Below, in pieces: positions 33,263 to 42,008 of a stretch of 64,000 bases of DNA. Below the pieces are notes generated by a model, which saw only the letters and a list, made by a program, of their open reading frames with translations, did not search any database and was not told where the DNA came from. The translations under genes were made by a program, and so were the position numbers. Location: the NCBI GenBank assembly GCA_017622135.1, contig JAGARR010000006.1:62001-126000 (forward strand), in the 5' to 3' direction. The DNA is from Spirochaetaceae bacterium. Its GTDB lineage: Bacteria; Spirochaetota; Spirochaetia; Treponematales; Treponemataceae. Position 1 is the stretch's first letter; each line of letters opens with the position of its first letter.

Positions 33263-34081
33263 CTAGACTCCAAAACCGCCAGCAGTAAGCCTCAGGAAGG
33301 CGTCCTCAAAGGTGCTGGTTCCCACAGACTGGGTGATGTCCTGGGCGGTACCCGATGCCACCAGCCGGCCGCCGCTGATGATGTGCACCTGCTGGCACAG
33401 GGCCCCCACCTCCTGCATCAAATGGGTGGAAAGGAGGACCGTCCGCTGGCGGCCGAGACGTTGTATCATGTCCCGCATCTGGCGGATTTGGGCGGGGTCA
33501 AGGCCGGACACCGGCTCGTCCAGCACCAGCACCGGCGGATTGTGCAGCAGGGCCTGGGCAAAGGAAAGCCGCTGGCGGAATCCCTTGGACAGTTGGCCGA
33601 TGGGCCGGAAGAACACATCCTCCAGCCTGCACTCCGCCACCACCCGCTCCAGGGCCTGATCCATGGTCTCGCTGCAGGCGGCCCGCTTTATGGACTCGCC
33701 ACAGGTGGCCTGCCCCATCCTCTCGGTGAGGGCCGACTCCAGATGTAATCCCAATCCAGCGGCAAACCGAATCCGGTAGGCATACTGGAGAAAATCACGG
33801 ACAGAAAGGCTTGCAATCAGGGCCGGCTGCTCGCTGACATAGCCCACCAGGGAGCGCACCGCCACGGGAAACTCCTCCACATCGAGGCCCATCACCCGAA
33901 GGGAGCCGGAGGTGGGATAATGGAGGCCGCAGATGGCCTTCAGAATGGTGGTCTTCCCCGCCCCATTGGGACCCAGCAGACCAGTGACAACTCCAGGCCG
34001 GACCACCAGACTCACAGAATCCACTGCCAGCACCTTGGAGCGGGAACCATACACCTTTGTCAAGGAATCAACTTCTATCAC
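33263..34081 (-). CDS. ABC transporter ATP-binding protein, GldA-like
   Basis: The 272-residue ATPase shows Walker A LLGPNGAGKTTILK (about 36-49), the Q-loop region YVSEQP, the ABC signature LSKGFRQRLSFAQALL, Walker B VLVLDEPVSGLDP and the His switch LLSTHLMQEV. A 40-residue insertion (around 105-145) extends the helical subdomain. It precedes the MNT/HEPN pair and then the permease, GldG-like and DUF4340 genes, together forming one export-type ABC system of unknown cargo. Confidence 0.9.
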   Translation of the reverse strand: MIEVDSLTKVYGSRSKVLAVDSVSLVVRPGVVTGLLGPNGAGKTTILKAICGLHYPTSGSLRVMGLDVEEFPVAVRSLVGYVSEQPALIASLSVRDFLQYAYRIRFAAGLGLHLESALTERMGQATCGESIKRAACSETMDQALERVVAECRLEDVFFRPIGQLSKGFRQRLSFAQALLHNPPVLVLDEPVSGLDPAQIRQMRDMIQRLGRQRTVLLSTHLMQEVGALCQQVHIISGGRLVASGTAQDITQSVGTSTFEDAFLRLTAGGFGV

Positions 34082-34121
34082 CTGTGCAATGCCTCAAAAC
34101 TGCAATGGATTCAGCCCCGCC

Positions 34122-35048
34122 TCAGTCCACATAAGGAATGTCGAAGACCATCCGGTCCCGGGTAAGGACTGTATCAGGAAAAACATTCCGCGCCTCCTGA
34201 AGTAACAGGTCCAGCTCCTTGTCGGTGTAGCGGGGGCTGTAGTGGATCAGCCCCAGCTGCTTCACCTGGCCGTCCCTGGCAATGGTGGCAGCCTGGCGGG
34301 CCGACATGTGCTTCTTCTCCCTGGCCTGGTCCTCCATGTCCTGGGAGAACATGCTCTCGCAGATGAGCAGATCCGAGCCCTGCACCGCCGGAGCAATGGA
34401 AGGGATGTACATGGTGTCGGTGACGTAGCTGAACTTGCGGCCGGAACGCTTTGCTCCCATCACCTGCTCCGGGGTGACGGTGGAGCCGTCGCTGGCAGTG
34501 ACACTCTGGCCAGCCTGCAGCTTTGACCACAGGGGACCCACCGGTACATTCAAGGCACGGGCAGCCTCGGGATTGAATTCCCCCGGACGGTCCAGCTCCT
34601 CCAGGGTGTAGCCCACACAGGGCTTGGTGTGGTTCAGGGGAAAGGCCTTAATATAGAAGTCTTTTCCTTCATGGACCACACAGGGAGCGGTAATTTCCTT
34701 CACAACAACAGGATAATTGATGTACATATCAAGCACCTTCCGGCTGGACTCCACGTAGTCGGCCACCTTTGGCGGCCCGTAGATGTACAGCGGCTCGTCC
34801 CGGTCCACCTGGGAGGAAAGCATCATCAGGCCGGGCAGCCCGGTGATGTGGTCCGCATGGGTGTGACTGATGAAGATTGCGTCAATCTTCTTCCATTTAA
34901 GATTCAATCGTCGCAGAGAAACCTGGGTGCCTTCCCCGCAGTCAAACAAAAACAAGTCTCCGTCACGCCGCAAAAGCACAGAAGTGAGGTGACGGTAGGG
35001 CAAGGGCATCATGCCACCGCAGCCCAAAACAAAAGCCTCAAGGTTCAT
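34122..35048 (-). CDS. rnz: Ribonuclease Z
   Basis: This metallo-beta-lactamase-fold nuclease trims tRNA 3' ends. The start is taken at ATG 35046-35048 (MNLEAFVLGCGGMMPLP, the usual RNase Z opening); the frame is open 26 codons further, and neither start has a good ribosome site. The 308-residue product has the Zn motif SHTHADHITGLPG (His62, His64, Asp66, His67), further metal ligands in PLNHTKPCVGY and LLICESMF, and the C-terminal HYSPRY. Length is normal. Confidence 0.92.
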   Translation of the reverse strand: MNLEAFVLGCGGMMPLPYRHLTSVLLRRDGDLFLFDCGEGTQVSLRRLNLKWKKIDAIFISHTHADHITGLPGLMMLSSQVDRDEPLYIYGPPKVADYVESSRKVLDMYINYPVVVKEITAPCVVHEGKDFYIKAFPLNHTKPCVGYTLEELDRPGEFNPEAARALNVPVGPLWSKLQAGQSVTASDGSTVTPEQVMGAKRSGRKFSYVTDTMYIPSIAPAVQGSDLLICESMFSQDMEDQAREKKHMSARQAATIARDGQVKQLGLIHYSPRYTDKELDLLLQEARNVFPDTVLTRDRMVFDIPYVD

Positions 35049-35222
35049 GAAGTCAATGTACCGCAAATGGGCATTTCCGACAAGTGAACAGGGAAAAGAA
35101 AAGGTGCCGGCATCCTCTGGATCCATTGTGAGAAAATTAACTATTATTTTATCTATATTTTATTACTATTTAACAGTAGGACTGTACACTGCATCCAATC
35201 ATAAGAAAAGGAGTTGTCCACT

Positions 35223-35354
35223 ATGGAAGCTTTTGTCAATGTTTTGGAAATCCTCAAGTACCTCGCCCTGGCCACAGTTGGCAGTGTCCTCATGTGCCTG
35301 GTGGTATCCGCCTTTGGTGGATTACTGGAGAAATTTGAGAAAACAGCAAAATAA
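35223..35354 (+). CDS. Small single-pass membrane protein (43 aa)
   Basis: A clear AAGGAG lies 10 bp before an ATG that opens a 43-codon frame: MEAFVNVLEILKYLALATVG, then a membrane helix (SVLMCLVVSAFGGLL) and a charged end EKFEKTAK. Codon use and the ribosome site are convincing for so short a gene. It stands alone between RNase Z and the isochorismatase gene. The function is unknown. Confidence 0.6.
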   Translation: MEAFVNVLEILKYLALATVGSVLMCLVVSAFGGLLEKFEKTAK

Positions 35355-35415
35355 TCACCATCACAGCCGATACTGGGGAAAGAGCTATTTTTTTTGTTTT
35401 GTCGGAAGATTTTAT

Positions 35416-35443
35416 TTGACACTTTAGTTTTTTTACTTATAAT
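35416..35443 (+). promoter_or_regulatory. Consensus promoter producing a leaderless transcript
   Basis: TTGACA (35416-35421), a 16-bp spacer and TATAAT (35438-35443) are both perfect hexamers. The ATG of the next gene starts 7 bp after the -10, so transcription should begin at the A of the start codon and leave no room for a ribosome site. Confidence 0.75.
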
Positions 35444-35449
35444 AAAGTT

Positions 35450-36235
35450 ATGGGAATAGAACTACTAATTGTTGATCCACAGAATGATTTTTGTACACCT
35501 GGTGGATCTATGTACATAAAGAATGCAGAGAACGACTGCCAGCGTATCGCCGACTTTATCCGCAGCCATCTTGACGAGATTGATTCTATCCATGTGACCA
35601 TGGACATGCATCCTTTCTATCACATCGCCCATCCGATCTTCTGGAAGACAGCTGATGGCAAGGAGCCTGAGGTGAACACCCTCATCACCCATGCAGACTA
35701 TTCTTCCGGAAAGTACCGTCCAGCTGATTCTGCTCTGAACAAGCGGGTGGAGGACTACCTCATCAACCTTGAGACTCGGGGACGTTACGTGCTGACCATC
35801 TGGCCACCCCACTGTCTTTTGGCCACTGCGGGAGCCTGCGTGGAGGAAAATCTCCTGGATGCTGCCCGTCAGTGGGAACGGTACAAGCCAGGTCGCATCA
35901 TTGACTTCGTGACAAAGGCCAGCAATCCCATGACGGAGCACTACAGTGCCATCCAAGCGGAGGTGCCCGATCCTGCAGATCCTGCCACCCGCATCAACTT
36001 TACCCTCATCGACAAGCTGAAGAACAGGGACATTTACGTTGCGGGCGAGGCCCTCTCCCACTGCATCTCCCATACCATCAGAGACTTGTGCGTCTACATA
36101 CCCGCATCAAGAATCACCCTGTTGACAGACTGCACCTCCAATGTGGAGGGCTTTGATGACATCGGCAACCATTTCTTGGTGGAATACAAGAACAAGGGAA
36201 TGAAGACTGCCCTCTCTACGGAAGTGACGTTGTAA
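35450..36235 (+). CDS. Isochorismatase/nicotinamidase-family cysteine hydrolase
   Basis: A 261-residue hydrolase. LLIVDPQNDFCTPGGSM holds the catalytic Asp9, TIWPPHCLLATAGACV matches the nicotinamidase-like central block, and YVAGEALSHCISHTIRDL carries the nucleophile Cys (about residue 204). Relatives deamidate nicotinamide or hydrolyse related amides; the enzyme is longer than typical nicotinamidases, so the substrate is open. A perfect promoter lies directly before the ATG with no leader. It ends 7 bp before the methyltransferase gene. Confidence 0.85.
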   Translation: MGIELLIVDPQNDFCTPGGSMYIKNAENDCQRIADFIRSHLDEIDSIHVTMDMHPFYHIAHPIFWKTADGKEPEVNTLITHADYSSGKYRPADSALNKRVEDYLINLETRGRYVLTIWPPHCLLATAGACVEENLLDAARQWERYKPGRIIDFVTKASNPMTEHYSAIQAEVPDPADPATRINFTLIDKLKNRDIYVAGEALSHCISHTIRDLCVYIPASRITLLTDCTSNVEGFDDIGNHFLVEYKNKGMKTALSTEVTL

Positions 36236-36242
36236 CCGACAA

Positions 36243-37523
36243 ATGACCCCAATTGTTATCACAGCAGAAAAGCCTGTTTTTGGAGGAGACAGCCTTACCT
36301 GGATTGAAGGTAAGGCCCTCTTTTTACCTGGTCTCATACCTGGAGAGGTTGCCCAGGTGGAGCTGGTCTCTCGCCAGAAAGACTATGACAGGGCTCAGGT
36401 CCTGTCCATTCTGGAGCCATCCCCCCACAGAATCACACCAGCCTGCCCTTATTACTCCAGCTGTGGCGGCTGCACCATGCTTCACGTGGAGGGTGAGTTC
36501 CAGCGGGAACTGAGAAGACAGGTGCTGCAGGACCTTTTTCAGCGGGAAAAGATTGTTATTCCTGCCATAGACATTGTCGCCGCTGAAACCTTGGGCTACC
36601 GTTGCAGGATGCAGCTGCACGACGGCGGACTTCTGGAGCGGGGCAAGGGAAAGGCTGTCATTCCCATTACCTCCTGTGCCTGTGCCACCGCTGAAATCAA
36701 CAGCTGGCTGCAGCAGATTCCCCCGGAACAGCGGGCGCAGCACCATCCCGGCAGAATCCAGATTTTTGGAGACAGACGGGTCTGCGGCGGCCAGCAGGTT
36801 TTCTGGGCAAGCACCCAGAAGTCCCAGAACAGTTTGCAGGTAACGGGCAAGAGCCGCCGCAAGGTGCAGGACAAGGTGCGCCGCCGGTTTTCCGGTACCG
36901 TAGCCTCCCCTGCCACCACCTGCACCGTTCAATTGACCCCAGGAAATTGCAGCCCAAAGATGATTTCCTTTGATGTGCGGGGCTTCTTCCAGTCCAACCT
37001 TGCCGTTCTGGAGCAGGCCATCACCTTGCTGCTGGAATATGTGGAGGAAATTAAGACTGCTACTGGAAAATCAACCTTGGCCCACGCTCTAGACATTTAC
37101 AGTGGTGCGGGAACTATCGCAGCCTTTCTGGCGGACCATTTCCAGATGGTGACACTGGTGGAGCACAATCGGGATGCACTGGTGTTTGCCCAGCAGAATT
37201 TAATGGGGAAAGCCCACCAAAGCTACGGTGTCAGCGGAGAGCAGTGGGCCAGGGAATTCGCTCCTGCACTGCTGAAGGGAAATCTGCCGGAGCTGGCCTT
37301 TGTGGACCCACCCCGCAGCGGAATGGAGCCAGCCATGAGAAGATTCCTGGCCCAGTCAGGAATTCCTCGCATTGCCTACCTTTCCTGTGATCCTGCAACC
37401 CAGGCCAGGGACTGTGCCACCCTGGAGAAGGCTGGCTACCGCGTCAAGAGGCTGTTCCTCTTGGACTTTTATCCCAACACCGGCCATATGGAGATGATGG
37501 CCTTTTTGGAGAAACAGATATGA
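36243..37523 (+). CDS. RlmD/TrmA-type RNA uracil-5 methyltransferase
   Basis: A 426-residue SAM enzyme. The N-terminal TRAM-like domain (residues 1-55) is followed by an iron-sulphur Cys set: CPYYSSCGGC (Cys68, 74, 77) and a fourth in ITSCAC. The methylase core has DIYSGAGTIAAF, FVDPPRSGMEP and the catalytic YLSCDPATQARD. The family places 5-methyluridine in 23S rRNA or tRNA. The gene stop overlaps the next start by 4 bp. Confidence 0.88.
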   Translation: MTPIVITAEKPVFGGDSLTWIEGKALFLPGLIPGEVAQVELVSRQKDYDRAQVLSILEPSPHRITPACPYYSSCGGCTMLHVEGEFQRELRRQVLQDLFQREKIVIPAIDIVAAETLGYRCRMQLHDGGLLERGKGKAVIPITSCACATAEINSWLQQIPPEQRAQHHPGRIQIFGDRRVCGGQQVFWASTQKSQNSLQVTGKSRRKVQDKVRRRFSGTVASPATTCTVQLTPGNCSPKMISFDVRGFFQSNLAVLEQAITLLLEYVEEIKTATGKSTLAHALDIYSGAGTIAAFLADHFQMVTLVEHNRDALVFAQQNLMGKAHQSYGVSGEQWAREFAPALLKGNLPELAFVDPPRSGMEPAMRRFLAQSGIPRIAYLSCDPATQARDCATLEKAGYRVKRLFLLDFYPNTGHMEMMAFLEKQI

Positions 37524-39376
37524 AGAAAACCCTATATTTACTACTTTTGTTCCTGATTTTCCATCAGACGCTTCCTCTGGAGGCACAAACGAAGAAACCC
37601 TCCACAACACAGCAAAAAAGGACTGCAACCCAGACAAAAAATACCACCCAACAGAACAAGAGTCAGCAGGAGGAGGACAATACCGTGGAACCCACCTGGC
37701 AGCTGGTGGTAGGTGGTGCGCCGGTGGGAAATCCCCTTATAACGGAATATGGCTTTGCAGTACCGCTGGAAGGACGCACCATGGCCGCAGTTTCCGAGGA
37801 TGGAAGGCTCATGTGGTTTGCTGGACTCCCCGGCTCCCGGATTTCGCCCCACTCCAGCACCGGCACCGGGGATTTCTTGATTACTGTTTCGGGAGGAAAC
37901 GTTGTCTCCCTCATCAATCCCAGCGGCCTCACCCTCTGGAGCACCAAGGCTCCGGCGGAAATCATCTCCACCCCCATCCAGGGACGAGACGGCCGCATCT
38001 ATGTCCAGTGTCCCCGGGAGGTGGCCTGCTTCGGCATCAACGGCACGCTCAAATGGGCTACCCCCGCCGGAGAATCCAGCGGCATTCCCCTGATGGAGCT
38101 GGAGGATGGCAGTATCCTCCACATCCAGAAAAAGACCCTGCAGGGGTGCAGCACAGCCTTGAGGTACTCCCCCTTTGGCGTGATCCTTGAGGAATTGACC
38201 TTTAGCGGCAAGGTGACATCTGCCATCACAACAAAATATGGGGTCATCCTTGTCTTCACCGATGGCAGCCTAGGGTGCATCTCCTCGAAGAACAACGCTG
38301 CCCAGGACAGCTGGACGCTGCCGGCTGGCTCCATCGGAGGCTCAGCTGCTGCCCGTCTCTTTCTAGACAGACTCCAGTCCATCTGTGCCGTGGTGACACC
38401 CGCCGATGGACAGACCACCGTCACCTATCTGAATCCTCAGGATGGAACCATCAGTCTTTCCACCACGGTGCCAGTGGACACCAACAGAATCGCCTTCGGA
38501 ACCTTTGACCGCAACAGCCTGGTACTCTGCGATACCACTAGGGCTGTGGGAATTTCACTGGAAGGTGAGGTTACCTGGGAGAGCGACCTGCCGGGAACCA
38601 TGGACTGGAGCCACATCCTGTATCTGCCCCAGGGATACTTGGCCATGCTGGAAAAGGATTCCTGGGTCATCAAGGCCTATCGGGTGACCCAGCACATCGG
38701 CCTTGCCAGCCAGACCGCCACCCGACCAGAGCGAAACACAGCGTTTCCCGTCTATGTGAAGGAATCATCCCAGCGGGCGGGCCTCCCCCAGTCCACGGAA
38801 TACCTGTTTGGACGACTCATTTCAGAGGAATACATGGACGATATCAAATGGGAGCTAGAGCGTGGGGAATACAACGACCAAGAGGGCCAGTGGTTGGCCT
38901 TGGTGAACCTAGAGATGCAACGCCTCTTCTCAAAATACACGATTCAGTCAATGAATCCCATGGAGGCATCGTTCATGGAGGAAAATATGGGCTACTTCGA
39001 GGACATCATCAAACTCATGTCCTCCTTTGAGAGCGGCTGCTTCAACAAGGAACTGGCACGGATTGTTCGGCTGGAAAAGGATCCTGCCATCCTGTCCATT
39101 GTCTTGGGAGGGATAGCGAATGTTGCCTACGATCCCACCTTCGAACTTTTGGAGAGCATCGAGTCCTTACTGACGAAGCACCACCTGATTTCAAATTCAC
39201 GCATCACGGCCCTCATGTGCAATGCCACGTATGAAATATGCCGTTTTATGGGAAAGCCTGCGCTATTCACCAAGGGCCGGTACATCCTTTCCTATTTACT
39301 TAATCAAAATTTAGATAGTGGAACAAAATTATATGCCACTGCTACAATGAGGAAAATAATTGCTTTGGAAATGTAG
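37520..39376 (+). CDS. Exported PQQ-like beta-propeller protein (618 aa)
   Basis: A signal peptide (MKKTLYLLLLFLIFHQTLPL) is followed by a Lys/Gln/Thr-rich linker (residues 25-55). A propeller with repeated strand blocks comes next: AVSEDGRLMWFAGLPG, SLINPSGLTLWSTKAP, ACFGINGTLKWATPAG, GISLEGEVTWESDLPG, each with the tryptophan docking motif. The last 200 residues are helical and may form a HEAT-like end. Propellers of this type bind proteins or act as periplasmic scaffolds; no enzyme activity is evident. It overlaps the methylase gene by 4 bp. Confidence 0.8.
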   Translation: MKKTLYLLLLFLIFHQTLPLEAQTKKPSTTQQKRTATQTKNTTQQNKSQQEEDNTVEPTWQLVVGGAPVGNPLITEYGFAVPLEGRTMAAVSEDGRLMWFAGLPGSRISPHSSTGTGDFLITVSGGNVVSLINPSGLTLWSTKAPAEIISTPIQGRDGRIYVQCPREVACFGINGTLKWATPAGESSGIPLMELEDGSILHIQKKTLQGCSTALRYSPFGVILEELTFSGKVTSAITTKYGVILVFTDGSLGCISSKNNAAQDSWTLPAGSIGGSAAARLFLDRLQSICAVVTPADGQTTVTYLNPQDGTISLSTTVPVDTNRIAFGTFDRNSLVLCDTTRAVGISLEGEVTWESDLPGTMDWSHILYLPQGYLAMLEKDSWVIKAYRVTQHIGLASQTATRPERNTAFPVYVKESSQRAGLPQSTEYLFGRLISEEYMDDIKWELERGEYNDQEGQWLALVNLEMQRLFSKYTIQSMNPMEASFMEENMGYFEDIIKLMSSFESGCFNKELARIVRLEKDPAILSIVLGGIANVAYDPTFELLESIESLLTKHHLISNSRITALMCNATYEICRFMGKPALFTKGRYILSYLLNQNLDSGTKLYATATMRKIIALEM

Positions 39377-39445
39377 CACATATCGGAATATTATGATATA
39401 CTCTTGAGAATAAAGTGCTTTTGCAGCTAATTTTATGGAGGAATG

Positions 39446-41068
39446 ATGAGTAGAAAAAACTGGACATCCATTTTATTTCTTTTCCTGGCTTGTTGTCTGA
39501 CGGCAGCTCCTGCTTTTGGACAGGTCAATGAGACTGAGATTCGGAGCGTTGGCGATACAGTGGAGTTCATCAACTACAATGGACCTCATGCCGTCATCAA
39601 CAGCTTGGATCAAATCAAGAGCATTGGATCCGGCTTGGGAGCGGCAGTCGCACCCAGCCGCGATGCCAGCACCACTGCCGGTGCCAGGAACCGCTACTAT
39701 GTTGTCCATGCGGTGGATCCCACCACCACAGAGAAGCTGGATGCAGACATCCTGTTCATTGGTGCTGACGCATCGGTGGACCACATCAGGAACCTGCGCC
39801 ACATCATCGCATCGTATCTGGTTTCCGCCTACAACTATTCCGAGGCTGATGCCCAGACACTTGCTGTTTTTGTCACCGTGTATAATGCCGTGTACCGGGG
39901 CAACATGGAGGTGTTCACCAGTCGTTACAAGAGCGTTGTTACTGACAACCTGACCGCTGATCATGCTGGTCTTGACCTGAACTACCAGAATTGGCCTGGA
40001 AAGAGCCAGATTGTTATTCCCCTGTCCTCCACCACTGGTGGTCTGGGAACAGTAGATACTACGGTCATCTCTGACAAGGAGGTCATTGACACCATGCGCG
40101 AGGACGAAGACATGGGAATTGATGACCGCAAGGATCTGGTGGATATCAAGGAGCGGGAGGCTGACCAGGCTGAGGAAAAGGCTGCCCAAGCTCAGCAGGA
40201 GGCTACCAAGGAGACCGAAAAGCTCCGTGAGGAGCAGCAGGAGCTGAGGGAAGCCCAGAAGGAGGCCACCCAGGCCCAGAAGGAAGCTCAGCAGGCTCAG
40301 AAGGAGGCTGACCGCAAGCCTAATGACGAGGCAGCCCAGCAGAAGGCTGAGGAGGCCCAGCAGAAGGCTGAGGAGGCTCAGCAGGCTGTGGAGGAGCAGA
40401 AGGAAGTTGTCCAGGAGCAGCAGAAAGTTGTGGAGGAGAAGCAGCAGGAGGCCCAGGAGCAGCAGGAGATTGCTGACCAGAAGCGTGACGAGGCTCGTGC
40501 CGATCGTGCCGAGATTGCCAAGGACCAGCAGCAGCTCATTGATCAGGGACGTATGTCTGACGCAGCAGGTGTTTACGGTTTGAGACACTTGGACGACACC
40601 TATTCCGTGATGGTGAAGCTGAACAAGGAAAACGGTGTTCTGCTGAACCAATCTCCCGTCCGGGTAATCCGGGGACGCACACTGCTGCCCGCTGACGAGA
40701 ATTTCATGGCCATTGCAGGAACCAACTCCGGAAACGGTGCGGTGAAGGTTGTGCTGCTGGATCCTGTGAGCATGGAGATTATCGCTGAGAGCGCAGAGCG
40801 AGCCGCCGAGAATTCCGTACTGGTGAAGGATGGAGACGCCTACTATGCAGTGATCCAGGACGGCGGAAACTGGCTGGTTGGAAAGTACAACAGCAAGCTC
40901 CAGCTGCAGGTGAAGTCAAAGATTGGTGTGCTGCAGGCTACCCCCATCAGCGTAACAGAATCCGGTCTGATTGTAACCGACGCCCAGGGCGAGGCGCAGT
41001 TGCTGAAATACAGCGACCTGAGCCCTGTCAGCGCTGACAATCCTGTTCAGGTTCTTAACGAAAAATAA
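39446..41068 (+). CDS. P83/100-family spirochaete antigen
   Basis: The start is taken at the second ATG (39446), which has better spacing to GGAGG. The 540-residue product has a signal peptide ending AAPAFGQ. A folded N-terminal domain (residues 20-215) contains VEFINYNGPHAVINSLDQIK and the SRYKSVVTD block, as in the Borrelia P83/P100 family. Residues 215-375 are a highly charged Glu/Gln/Lys/Ala coiled coil, and a C-terminal beta domain ends PVQVLNEK. This gene is a strong marker of a spirochaete. Its cell role is not known. A terminator follows. Confidence 0.9.
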   Translation: MSRKNWTSILFLFLACCLTAAPAFGQVNETEIRSVGDTVEFINYNGPHAVINSLDQIKSIGSGLGAAVAPSRDASTTAGARNRYYVVHAVDPTTTEKLDADILFIGADASVDHIRNLRHIIASYLVSAYNYSEADAQTLAVFVTVYNAVYRGNMEVFTSRYKSVVTDNLTADHAGLDLNYQNWPGKSQIVIPLSSTTGGLGTVDTTVISDKEVIDTMREDEDMGIDDRKDLVDIKEREADQAEEKAAQAQQEATKETEKLREEQQELREAQKEATQAQKEAQQAQKEADRKPNDEAAQQKAEEAQQKAEEAQQAVEEQKEVVQEQQKVVEEKQQEAQEQQEIADQKRDEARADRAEIAKDQQQLIDQGRMSDAAGVYGLRHLDDTYSVMVKLNKENGVLLNQSPVRVIRGRTLLPADENFMAIAGTNSGNGAVKVVLLDPVSMEIIAESAERAAENSVLVKDGDAYYAVIQDGGNWLVGKYNSKLQLQVKSKIGVLQATPISVTESGLIVTDAQGEAQLLKYSDLSPVSADNPVQVLNEK

Positions 41069-41097
41069 AGGCTGACGAGAGCCATTAAACTTGAGGG

Positions 41098-41132
41098 CTG
41101 CACTCGGAGTTGTTCCGGGTGCAGTTTTTTTT
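41098..41132 (+). terminator. Rho-independent terminator after the P83/100 gene
   Basis: A 10-bp stem (CTGCACTCGG with CCGGGTGCAG, one G-T pair), a 7-base loop and eight T residues lie about 30 bp after the stop. Confidence 0.9.
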
Positions 41133-41170
41133 GGTACAGACGATTTCGAAATGACCCCTTGGAGAAAAAT

Positions 41171-41857
41171 ATGACGGACATTCAAAAACGACTTTATGCC
41201 ATGCAGGACAAGGAGTACCGCTCATTCCAGTCGAGGCTCATGCCCACGGTCAATCCAGACAAGATAATCGGTGTGCGGGTTCCCAAGATACGGGAGTTGG
41301 CACGAGACGTGATAAAAAATGAGCCTGGGATTGCGGCGGATTTTTTGGTAGAGCTGCCTCACCACTACTATGAGGAGGACAATCTCCACGTTTTTCTAGT
41401 AAACCGTACCAAGGACTTTGATGCCTGCCTCATGCAGGTGGAGGCATTTCTCCCCCATCTGGACAATTGGGCCACCTGCGACAGCTTCCGTCCAGAGGTT
41501 TTTAGGCAGCACCGGCAGCAGGTGCTTGCGAAGGCAAGGGGCTGGATGAAAAGCGGTCACTGCTATACCGTCAGATTCGGGATTGGCTGCATGATGAGCT
41601 ACTTTCTTGACGAGGATTTTTCCCCAGAGCAGCTGGAGTTGGTGGGAGGAATCTCAAGCGAAGAATACTATGTGCGGATGATGCAGGCCTGGTATTTTGC
41701 CACTGCCCTGGCCAAACAGTACCAGCCCACACTCGCCTATCTTGGCAAGAATAATCTTGAGGTCTGGACCCACAACAAGACCATCCAGAAGGCGGTGGAA
41801 AGCCATCGGATTACCGCCGAGCAAAAAGCACTGCTACGGAAGATGAAACGGAGTTGA
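41171..41857 (+). CDS. AlkD-family DNA alkylation repair protein
   Basis: The start is ATG 41171 behind GGAG; a TTG four codons upstream is not needed. The 228-residue product is made of HEAT-like repeats: VRVPKIRELARDVIKN, then HYYEEDNLHVFLVNR, then LPHLDNWATCDSFRPEVF, MKSGHCYTVRFGIGCMMSYFL and YYVRMMQAWYFATALAKQY. The WATCD and R-F-G-x10 blocks are the AlkD DNA-binding signature. The family removes bulky alkylated bases without flipping them. It is a single-gene unit between the P83/100 terminator and feoB. Confidence 0.87.
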   Translation: MTDIQKRLYAMQDKEYRSFQSRLMPTVNPDKIIGVRVPKIRELARDVIKNEPGIAADFLVELPHHYYEEDNLHVFLVNRTKDFDACLMQVEAFLPHLDNWATCDSFRPEVFRQHRQQVLAKARGWMKSGHCYTVRFGIGCMMSYFLDEDFSPEQLELVGGISSEEYYVRMMQAWYFATALAKQYQPTLAYLGKNNLEVWTHNKTIQKAVESHRITAEQKALLRKMKRS

Positions 41858-41901
41858 AAAAAATTGATTTTTACATTTTTTATCATTCCGAACCGATTTG
41901 G

Positions 41902-41939
41902 AAAAAAGAACCAGGCAGCTGCAACGCAATCTGCCTGGT
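41902..41939 (-). terminator. Rho-independent terminator of the feo operon
   Basis: On the reverse strand a 9-bp perfect stem (ACCAGGCAG with CTGCCTGGT, 12-base loop) is followed by TCTTTTTT. It lies about 70 bp after the feoB stop. Confidence 0.85.
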
Positions 41940-42008
41940 CAAGATGGGTATGAAAATGGTTACACTATATCAACTGTCAGGAGCTCCGACAGGCAATATA
42001 CAATTCAA

